DNA of 64,000 bases, from the NCBI RefSeq assembly GCF_002940205.1, contig NZ_MDSK01000015.1, positions 32,394 to 96,393 of the forward strand. The letters run 5' to 3'. Made by a program: the position numbers and the translations under genes. The DNA comes from Xanthomonas arboricola pv. guizotiae (GTDB taxonomy: Bacteria > Pseudomonadota > Gammaproteobacteria > Xanthomonadales > Xanthomonadaceae). Positions 15,508-22,360 of this stretch are shown here, in pieces. The notes below the pieces were generated by a model that worked only from the letters and a program-made list of their open reading frames with translations, searched no databases and was not told the DNA's origin. The number at the start of each line of letters is the position of its first letter. Within the stretch, counting starts at the first letter, position 1.

Positions 15508-16772
15508 GCGCGCAACGCAGCTCACCCGTCCACAGCTCGGGCGCACGCGCGGTCGCCCGCTGCGACGCCCTGGGTGTTCCGCCCTACAGCGACACGCCCG
15601 GCGGGTTGTTCCGCGCCTGGCTCAGCCCGGCGCATCGCGCCGCCGTCGCACAGGTGGGGGAATGGATGCGCCAGGCCGGCATGCAGGTGCGACTGGATGC
15701 AGCGGCCAACCTGATCGGCCGCTACGAAGGCGCGCGTGCCGACGCACCGGCGCTGCTGATCGGCAGCCACCTGGACAGCGTGCGCGATGCCGGGCGCTAT
15801 GACGGCCCGCTCGGCATCCTGCTCGGCATCGAATGCGTCGCCGCGCTGCATGCCCAGGGCCGGCGCCTGCCGTTCGCGATCGAGGTGATCGCCTTCGGCG
15901 ACGAGGAAGGGTCGCGCTTTCCTGCCTCGATGTTCTGCAGCCGCGCAGTCGCCGGCACGCTCGACCCCGCCATGCTGGCGGTCACCGACGCGGCCGGCAC
16001 CGACGTGGCCAGCGCGCTGGCCGACTGGGATCTGGACATCGCGCACATACAGCAGGCCGCACGCGCGCCCGGCAGCGTGCTGGCCTATCTGGAAACGCAT
16101 ATCGAACAAGGCCCGGTGCTGGAAGCCGAAGGCCTGCCGGTCGGCATCGTCACCGCGATCGCCGCGCAACGGCGCTTTGCGCTGCGCTTCGACGGCCGCG
16201 CCGGCCACGCCGGCACCACCACCATGGCCTTGCGTCGCGATGCATTGAGCGCCGCTGCCGAGGCCTTGCTGGCGATCGAAGGGATTGCACGCGCCGGCAG
16301 CGACGACCTGGTCGCCACGATCGGCAAGCTGCAGGTCGCACCCGGTGCCACCAACGTGGTGCCCGGCCGGGTGGACTGCACGCTGGACGTGCGTGCCGGC
16401 GACGATGCAAGGCGCGATGCGGCAGTGCTGGAGATCGAACGCGCCCTGGCCCGTATCAGCAAAACCCGCAACATCGCCATCGCCATCGACCCGTTGCAGA
16501 CGCTGGCCGCCAGCCCCTGCGCGCCGGCATTGATGAGCCGCCTGGCACACGCAGTCGCCGCACAAGGCATCGTGCCACGCCGGCTGGTGTCCGGCGCCGG
16601 CCACGATGCGATGGTGATGGCCGCGCTCTGCCCCACTGCAATGCTGTTCGTGCGCTGCGCCGGCGGCATCAGCCATCATCCGGACGAACACGTGGCCCCG
16701 GCCGATGCCGAGCTCGCACTGGCGGTCATGCGCCACTTCATCGAACACCTGGGAGATCCCCTTGTCACCTGA
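15501..16772 (+). CDS. hpxK: Allantoate amidohydrolase, M20 family (HpxK/AllC-like)
   Basis: 423 residues, as usual for allantoate amidohydrolase/N-carbamoyl amidase of the M20 family. Metal-site motifs are 'LLIGSHLDSVRDAGRYDG' (H90, D92, D101) and 'AFGDEEGSRF' (E135/E136), and the family text 'ETHIEQGPVLEAEGLPVGIV' and 'GRAGHAGTTTM' is present, the latter in the lid domain. It hydrolyses allantoate to ureidoglycine, CO2 and ammonia. The ATG at 15501 was chosen because it gives the family's N-terminal length; an in-frame start at 15372 would add 43 low-complexity residues. It is first of seven overlapping genes; the next start (TTG 16762) lies inside its 3' end. Confidence 0.85.
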   Translation: MLSAQRSSPVHSSGARAVARCDALGVPPYSDTPGGLFRAWLSPAHRAAVAQVGEWMRQAGMQVRLDAAANLIGRYEGARADAPALLIGSHLDSVRDAGRYDGPLGILLGIECVAALHAQGRRLPFAIEVIAFGDEEGSRFPASMFCSRAVAGTLDPAMLAVTDAAGTDVASALADWDLDIAHIQQAARAPGSVLAYLETHIEQGPVLEAEGLPVGIVTAIAAQRRFALRFDGRAGHAGTTTMALRRDALSAAAEALLAIEGIARAGSDDLVATIGKLQVAPGATNVVPGRVDCTLDVRAGDDARRDAAVLEIERALARISKTRNIAIAIDPLQTLAASPCAPALMSRLAHAVAAQGIVPRRLVSGAGHDAMVMAALCPTAMLFVRCAGGISHHPDEHVAPADAELALAVMRHFIEHLGDPLVT

Positions 16773-18018
16773 TCTGCGTCACCTGCACACCTTCGGCGAG
16801 CTCGATCCCCCGCAACGGCTGTTGATGGGCCCGGGTCCGGTCAATGCGCATCCGCGCGTGCTGCGTGCGATGGCCGCCGATCTGCTCGGCCAGTTCGATC
16901 CGGAAATGACCACCTACATGAACGAGGTGATGGCGCTGTACCGGCCGCTGTTCGGCACCGAGAATCGCTGGACGTTTCTGGTCGACGGCACCGCGCGCGC
17001 CGGCATCGAAGCGGCGCTGGTGTCGCTGGTCAGCCCGGGCGAGCGCGTGCTGGTGATCAACTTCGGCCGCTTCGGCCTGCTGCTCACCGAGATCCTGGGC
17101 CGGCTCGGTGCCGACGTGCACACCGTGGATGCGCCCTGGGGCGAAGTGCTGCCGCTTGCTGCCATTGCCGAGGCGATCGAGCGCGTGGCACCCAAATTGG
17201 TCGCTACCGTGCACGGCGACACCTCCACCACCATGGCCCAGCCGCTGGATGGCCTCGGCGCGCTGTGCCGCGCGGCCGGCGCGCTGAGTTACGTGGATGC
17301 CACTGCCACCATCGGCGGCATGCCCATCGCCAGCGACCGCTGGGACGTGGACGTGGTCACCGGCGGCCTGCAGAAATGCCTGGGCGGGCCGTCCGGCTCG
17401 GCGCCGATCACCGTCTCCGACACGGCGGCCGAGGCGATCTTCGCGCGCCGGCATGTCGAACGCGGCATCGTGCGCGCCGACATCGTCAACGGCAGCGGGC
17501 CGCGCATCGCCTCGAATTATTTCGATCTGGCGATGATCATGGATTACTGGTCGGACAAGCGCCTCAACCACCACACCGAAGCCACCACCATGCTGTACGG
17601 TGCCCGCGAATGCGCACGCGTGGCGCTGCAGGAAGGCCTGGACGCCCGCTTCGCCCGCCACGCTGCGGCCGGGCGTGCGGTCAGCGCCGGCATCCGCGCA
17701 CTGGGGCTGGAGGTATTCGGCGACGATGCGCACCGCATGACCAATGTCACCGGCGTGGTGATTCCGCACGGCATCGACAGCGATGCGGTGCGCCGGCGCA
17801 TGCGCGAGGATTTCGAGATCGAGATCGGCACCGCGTTCGGGCCGCTGCAGGGCAGGATCTGGCGCATCGGCGCGATGGGCTACAACGCGATGAAACACAA
17901 GGTGCTGATCACCCTGGCCGCGCTGGAAGCGGTGCTGCGCGCCGAAGGCTACGCCTGCACACCAGGGCTGGCGGTGGAAGCCGCTCTGGCCGCCTGGCAC
18001 GCGGAGCCGCAGGCATGA
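16762..18018 (+). CDS. hpxJ: (S)-ureidoglycine-glyoxylate aminotransferase (HpxJ/PucG-like)
   Basis: 418 residues, fold-type I PLP enzyme of the serine-pyruvate/alanine-glyoxylate aminotransferase group. Motifs: 'LMGPGPVNAHPRVLRAM', 'VDGTARAGIEAAL', 'HGDTSTTMAQPL', 'YVDATATIGGMPI' and the PLP lysine K205 in 'VTGGLQKCLGGPSGSAP'. Ureidoglycine plus glyoxylate would give oxalurate plus glycine. The start is a TTG preceded by GGGAG at 16751-16755 and lies within the hpxK 3' end; no in-frame ATG fits the family N-terminus. Downstream the ATGA overlap links it to puuE. Confidence 0.85.
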   Translation: MSPDLRHLHTFGELDPPQRLLMGPGPVNAHPRVLRAMAADLLGQFDPEMTTYMNEVMALYRPLFGTENRWTFLVDGTARAGIEAALVSLVSPGERVLVINFGRFGLLLTEILGRLGADVHTVDAPWGEVLPLAAIAEAIERVAPKLVATVHGDTSTTMAQPLDGLGALCRAAGALSYVDATATIGGMPIASDRWDVDVVTGGLQKCLGGPSGSAPITVSDTAAEAIFARRHVERGIVRADIVNGSGPRIASNYFDLAMIMDYWSDKRLNHHTEATTMLYGARECARVALQEGLDARFARHAAAGRAVSAGIRALGLEVFGDDAHRMTNVTGVVIPHGIDSDAVRRRMREDFEIEIGTAFGPLQGRIWRIGAMGYNAMKHKVLITLAALEAVLRAEGYACTPGLAVEAALAAWHAEPQA

Positions 18019-18905
18019 ACGCAGCGCGCGACCTGGTCGGCTATGGCGCCACCCCGCCTGCGGCGCAGTGGCCCGGTGGCGCACGCATCGCGGTGCAGTT
18101 CGTCATCAATTACGAAGAGGGCGCGGAAAACTGCGTGCTCAACGGCGATGCCGGCTCGGAAGCCTTCCTGTCGGAGATGGTCGGCACGCAAGCGCAGCCC
18201 GGCGCGCGTGCCATGGCGATGGAAAGCCTGTACGAATACGGCAGCCGTGCCGGCTTCTGGCGGCTGCATCGGTTGTTCACTGCGCGCAAGGTGCCGGTGA
18301 CCGTATTCGGCGTGGCGCAGGCATTGGCCTCCAATCCCGAAGCGGTCGCCGCGATGCAGGCCGCAGATTGGGAGATTGCCAGCCACGGCCTGCGCTGGAT
18401 CGATTATCAGCATGTGGATGCGGCCACCGAGCGTGCGCATATCGCCGAAGCCATCGCCGTGCACACCCGCGCCACCGGCAGCCGCCCGCTGGGCTGGTAC
18501 CAGGGCCGCACCAGCCCCAACACCGCGCGGCTGGTCGCCGAGGAAGGCGGCTTCGTCTACGACGCCGACAGCTACGCCGACGATGTGCCGTACTACGACC
18601 ATCGGCACGGCCGTGCGCAGTTGATCGTGCCGTACACGCTGGACGCCAACGACATGAAATTCGTCGCCTACAACGGCTTTGCCGATGGCGAGCCGTTCTT
18701 CCGCTATCTGCGCGATGGCTTCGAGCAACTGCGCAGCGAAGGCGGGCGCATGCTGTCGGTCGGCCTGCACGGGCGCATCGTCGGCAAGCCGGCGCGCGCG
18801 GCGGCCCTGGCACGTTTCGTCGATCACGTGCTCGCCAGCGGCGATGCCTGGATTGCGCGCCGCATCGATATCGCGCGGCATTGGCTGCAGGTGCATCCGG
18901 CATGA
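18015..18905 (+). CDS. puuE: Allantoinase, polysaccharide-deacetylase type (PuuE)
   Basis: 296 residues of the metal-independent PuuE allantoinase family (NodB-like fold). Diagnostic text includes 'VQFVINYEEGAENCVLNGDA', 'GSRAGFWRLHRLF', 'EIASHGLRWIDYQ', 'LGWYQGRTSPNTARLVAEEG' and 'DANDMKFVAYNGF'. It opens allantoin to allantoate, one step before hpxK in the pathway. Start ATG overlaps the hpxJ stop (ATGA) and its own stop overlaps the next ATG. Confidence 0.9.
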   Translation: MNAARDLVGYGATPPAAQWPGGARIAVQFVINYEEGAENCVLNGDAGSEAFLSEMVGTQAQPGARAMAMESLYEYGSRAGFWRLHRLFTARKVPVTVFGVAQALASNPEAVAAMQAADWEIASHGLRWIDYQHVDAATERAHIAEAIAVHTRATGSRPLGWYQGRTSPNTARLVAEEGGFVYDADSYADDVPYYDHRHGRAQLIVPYTLDANDMKFVAYNGFADGEPFFRYLRDGFEQLRSEGGRMLSVGLHGRIVGKPARAAALARFVDHVLASGDAWIARRIDIARHWLQVHPA

Positions 18906-19297
18906 GCATCGGCACCGACGACATCGACCTGCCCGAGGTGATCGCGCAAGTGACCGCCGCCTTCCACGCCTACGAACAGGCCCTGATGGACGACGACATC
19001 GCCGCAATGGACGCGCTGTTCCACCCCGCACCCAGCACGGTACGCTATGGCGTGGGCGAGGTGCTGTACGGCATCGAGGCGATCCGCGCCTTCCGCATCG
19101 GCCGCGGCGGCTCGCCGCAACGCCGGCTTGTGCATGTGCAGGTGCATGGCTTCGGCCACGACTTCGCCACCACGCACGCAGAATTCATCCGCGACGGCAG
19201 CAGTGCGCGTGGCCGCCAGAGCCAGAGCTGGGTGCGTTTTGCCGACGGCTGGAAAGTGGTGGCCGCGCATGTCTCGCTGCAGGGGACGCATGCATGA
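18902..19297 (+). CDS. hpxZ: DUF3225/AtzH-like protein (HpxZ-type)
   Basis: 131 residues, a cystatin/SnoaL-like small protein: 'EVIAQVTAAFHAYEQALMDD', 'MDALFHPAPSTVRYGVGEVL', 'GIEAIRAFRIGR', 'TTHAEFIRDGSSARGRQSQS' then 'WVRFADGWKVVAAHVSLQ'. AtzH-like proteins occur with AtzE-type amidases, and HpxZ is encoded with HpxY in Klebsiella. Here it is placed in the allantoin operon while its amidase partner is ~9 kb away in the other operon. Its role in the oxalurate/oxamate step is unproved; an amide hydrolase role like AtzH is possible. Confidence 0.75.
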   Translation: MSIGTDDIDLPEVIAQVTAAFHAYEQALMDDDIAAMDALFHPAPSTVRYGVGEVLYGIEAIRAFRIGRGGSPQRRLVHVQVHGFGHDFATTHAEFIRDGSSARGRQSQSWVRFADGWKVVAAHVSLQGTHA

Positions 19298-19785
19298 GCG
19301 TAACCGACGACAGCGTGCTGGACGATGCCGCCTTCGTGGCGCGCTACCGCGAGCTGTTCGAGCATTCGCCGTGGGTGGTCGAACGCGCTGCGCGGCGGCG
19401 CCCGTTCGCCGATGTGTACCGCGGGCTGATGCAGGTGGTGTTCGACGCGTCGCAGGAGGACCAGGTTGCGTTGATCCGCGCGCATCCGGAGCTGGCCGGC
19501 AAGGCGGCGATCGACCGCACGCTCACCGCCGCATCGGCCGCCGAGCAGGCCTCGGCCGGATTGGACCGGCTCAGCGAAGCCGAATTCAAGCGCTTCCACG
19601 CGCTCAATCAGGCCTACCGCCACCGGTTCGGATTCCCGTTCGTGATCTGCGTGCGGCTGCACGACAAGGCCGGCATCCTGGCCGCGCTGGAACGCCGGCT
19701 GGATGCCTCGCGCAGCGAAGAACTGTCCACCGCCCTCGCCGAGATCGGCAAGATCGTGCAACTGCGCCTGGAGGCACTGCCATGA
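19294..19785 (+). CDS. uraD: 2-oxo-4-hydroxy-4-carboxy-5-ureidoimidazoline (OHCU) decarboxylase
   Basis: 163 residues, the single-domain UraD length. Features: 'ELFEHSPWVVERA' (His near residue 24), 'LIRAHPELAGKAA' (active-site His of the HPxLA motif), 'LSEAEFKRFHALNQAYRHRF' then 'GFPFVICVR'. It converts OHCU to S-allantoin. ATGA overlaps at both ends place it within the operon. Confidence 0.93.
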   Translation: MSVTDDSVLDDAAFVARYRELFEHSPWVVERAARRRPFADVYRGLMQVVFDASQEDQVALIRAHPELAGKAAIDRTLTAASAAEQASAGLDRLSEAEFKRFHALNQAYRHRFGFPFVICVRLHDKAGILAALERRLDASRSEELSTALAEIGKIVQLRLEALP

Positions 19786-21203
19786 GCCTGGCCCAACTCG
19801 AACGCGAGCTCCATCACGACCTGCAACGCCTGGCCCATGGCGGCGATGCATGGACGCAGCCGCGCGTGCATCCGGCCGGGCATGTGTACGACGTGGTCAT
19901 CGTCGGCGCCGGCCAGAGCGGCCTGGGCGCGGCGTTCGCACTGCAACGCGAGCGCGTGCACAACCTGCTGGTCATCGATGAGAACCCGGCCGGGCAGGAA
20001 GGTCCGTGGGTGACCTACGCGCGCATGCAGACCTTGCGCACGCCCAAGCAGATCACCTCGATCGACCTGGGCGTGCCATCGCTGACCTTCCGCGCCTGGT
20101 GGGAGGCCCAGCACGGGGGCGCCGGCTGGGACGCGCTGGACAAGATCCCGCGCGGCCGCTGGATGGACTACCTGCGCTGGTACCGCGCGGTGCTGCGCCT
20201 GCCGGTGCGCAATGCCACCCGGCTGGCGCGGGTGGAGCCGGACGTGGCGCCAGGCATCCATCGCCTGCATCTGGCGATGGGCGCGCCGCTGCTCACGCGC
20301 AAGCTGATCCTGGCCACCGGTATCCAGGGCGGCGGCCAGTGGGTGGTGCCGGACTGGATCAGCCGCGCCCTGCCCGCGCAGCGCTACGCGCACACCTCCG
20401 GCCAGATCGACTTCGCCGCGCTGGCCGGCAAGCGCGTGGGCATCCTGGGCGGGGGCGCCTCCGCGTTCGACAACGCCTGTTTCGCGCTGGATCAAGGCGT
20501 CGCCAGTGCCGAGGTGTTCGTGCGCCGCAGCGCATTGCCGCGCATCAATCCGTTCCGCCACATGGAACAGGCCGGCATCATCCCGCGTTTTCTCGCGCTG
20601 CCGGATGCGGACAAGTACCGGATGATGGCCAGCTTCTTCGCGCACAACCAGCCGCCGACCAACGACACCTTCCAGCGCGCCTGCGCGCATGCCGGCTTCG
20701 CGCTGCACCTGGGCGCACCATGGCTGGAGGTGGCCGAGCGCGATGGCGAGGTGGTGGTGCGCACGCCGCAGGGCGAGCACCGCTTCGATTTTCTGGCCGT
20801 TGCCACCGGCCTGGTCACCGATCCGCAACTGCGCCCGGAACTGGCCGCGCTGTCCGGGCGCATCGCCTGCTGGGGCGACCGCTACCAGCCGCCGCCGGGC
20901 CAGGCCAATCCGGTGCTGGATGCGCATCCCTACCTGGGGCCAGGCTTCGAACTGCTGCCGCGCACCCCCGACGATGCCGCACTGCTGCACGGCTTGTTCG
21001 CCTTCAACTATTCGGCGCTGATCAATCACGGCCCCTCGGCGGCGGCGCTGTCCGGGCTCAAGGTCGCGCTGCCGCGGCTGGCCCGCGCGGTGGCCGACCA
21101 GCTGTTCCTGGACGACCGCCAGGCCATCGTCGACAGCTACCTGGCCTACGACCAGCCCGAGTTCGTCGGCCAATGGCCGCAACCGACCCAGGCAGTGGCA
21201 TGA
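19782..21203 (+). CDS. FAD/NAD(P)-binding monooxygenase-like flavoprotein, candidate urate hydroxylase
   Basis: 473 residues with two Rossmann motifs: FAD site 'VVIVGAGQSGLGAAFALQ' (residues ~38-55) and NADPH-type site 'VGILGGGASAFDNA' (~219-232), plus 'LILATG' at ~175-180. This is a class B flavin monooxygenase layout, distinct from HpxO, a ~380-residue PHBH-type enzyme. It is sandwiched between uraD and uraH, whose substrates follow directly from urate oxidation, and there is no uricase or HpxO gene in the window. A urate-to-5-hydroxyisourate role is therefore a fair inference, not a demonstrated function. No signal peptide; ATGA overlaps at both ends. Confidence 0.75.
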   Translation: MSLAQLERELHHDLQRLAHGGDAWTQPRVHPAGHVYDVVIVGAGQSGLGAAFALQRERVHNLLVIDENPAGQEGPWVTYARMQTLRTPKQITSIDLGVPSLTFRAWWEAQHGGAGWDALDKIPRGRWMDYLRWYRAVLRLPVRNATRLARVEPDVAPGIHRLHLAMGAPLLTRKLILATGIQGGGQWVVPDWISRALPAQRYAHTSGQIDFAALAGKRVGILGGGASAFDNACFALDQGVASAEVFVRRSALPRINPFRHMEQAGIIPRFLALPDADKYRMMASFFAHNQPPTNDTFQRACAHAGFALHLGAPWLEVAERDGEVVVRTPQGEHRFDFLAVATGLVTDPQLRPELAALSGRIACWGDRYQPPPGQANPVLDAHPYLGPGFELLPRTPDDAALLHGLFAFNYSALINHGPSAAALSGLKVALPRLARAVADQLFLDDRQAIVDSYLAYDQPEFVGQWPQPTQAVA

Positions 21204-21532
21204 GCACGCTGTCCACCCATGTGCTGGATACGGCCACCGGCCGCCCCGCCGCCGGCATCGCCTTGCGCCTGTTCGCCGGCGCCACGCTGCACTTCGACGG
21301 GGTCACCAACCAGGACGGACGCTGCCCCGAACTGGCCGCACTCACGCTGCAACCCGGCCGCTACCGGCTGGAATTCGAGGTAGCCGGCTATTGGCGGGCC
21401 GCCGGCACCGCACTGCCCGACCCGCCCTTCCTGGAACAGGTGCCGATCGCGTTCGGCATCGCCGACGACGGCCATTACCACGTGCCGCTGCTGCTCTCGC
21501 CCTACGGATATTCCACCTATCGCGGCAGCTGA
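21200..21532 (+). CDS. uraH: 5-Hydroxyisourate hydrolase (transthyretin-related)
   Basis: 110 residues. The signature elements of the family are present: 'LSTHVLDTATGRPAAGI' near the N-terminus, an Arg in 'PGRYRLEF', 'HYHVPLLLSPYGYSTYRGS' ending in the diagnostic YRGS tetrapeptide. It converts 5-hydroxyisourate to OHCU, feeding UraD. Last gene of the operon. Confidence 0.95.
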   Translation: MSTLSTHVLDTATGRPAAGIALRLFAGATLHFDGVTNQDGRCPELAALTLQPGRYRLEFEVAGYWRAAGTALPDPPFLEQVPIAFGIADDGHYHVPLLLSPYGYSTYRGS

Positions 21533-21636
21533 GCGGCCGCCGGTTCGGCGACGGACCGGCCGGGCACACGCCGCGTTCCGCATCGGCCCCGTAGAATGGC
21601 GCCTTTCCGGCGACAGGCCGGGGCCCCGGAATTGTC

Positions 21637-22110
21637 ATGATCCACAACGATGTACTGCGCAGCATCCGCTACATGCTCGACCTCAGCGACGACAAGGTGG
21701 TGGAGATCACCCACCTGGCCGACCCCGAATTCGCGCTCGACAAGCCGCAGGTACAGGCCTGGCTGAAGAAGGAAGACGAGCCCGGTTTCGAGCCCTGCAC
21801 CGACGCGATGCTGGCGCGCTTCCTCGATGGCCTGGTGCTGCGTTTCCGCGGCCGCGACGGGAGCCAGCCGGTGCGCCCGCTGGAAGCCCGCGTCGGCAAC
21901 AACCTGGTGCTGAAGAAACTGCGCGTGGCCTTCGAGCTGAAAGACGTGGACATGCACGCCATCTTCGCCAGCGCCGGTTTCCCGCTGTCCAAGCCGGAAC
22001 TGTCCGCGCTGTTCCGCCAGCCCGGCCACAAGAATTTTCGCCCCTGCGGCGACCAGCTGCTGCGCGCCTTCCTCAAGGGCCTGACCGCGCGGATGCGCGA
22101 AGCGGGTTGA
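21637..22110 (+). CDS. yehS: DUF1456 family protein (YehS-like)
   Basis: 157 residues with the duplicated DUF1456 motif: 'MIHNDVLRSIRYMLDLSDDK', 'FLDGLVLRFRGRDG' and the second repeat 'NNLVLKKLRVAFELKDVDMH', 'LLRAFLKGLTARMR'. Cytoplasmic, widely conserved in proteobacteria, function unknown. It follows the hpx operon by ~100 bp and is unlikely to belong to it. Confidence 0.88.
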   Translation: MIHNDVLRSIRYMLDLSDDKVVEITHLADPEFALDKPQVQAWLKKEDEPGFEPCTDAMLARFLDGLVLRFRGRDGSQPVRPLEARVGNNLVLKKLRVAFELKDVDMHAIFASAGFPLSKPELSALFRQPGHKNFRPCGDQLLRAFLKGLTARMREAG

Positions 22111-22360
22111 CGCTGTCGGCGCCGGTGTCGTCGATATGCTGTCGACCGGCGCCATCGCAGCACCTGCTCAGGCAATGACGTAGCGCACCCAGACACACGC
22201 ATCATGCGTGTGCATGCAGCGGCGGACCGGCGTTGCTCGACCCTGGCGTGAGAGGTCTCCCACGCAAGAGGCGTTCTCCGCATCGCCGACAGGAACTGGC
22301 AAGTTCCCGACACGCTTCAGACCATCGCACCGGCGCGAGCAGGCCCGTATCCTTCCCGCG

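Noticed and set aside
22194-22212. CACACGCA-TCA-TGCGTGTG hairpin as terminator of yehS
   Set aside because: Stem is good but no T tract follows and it lies ~85 bp past the stop; function unclear, so not listed as a feature.
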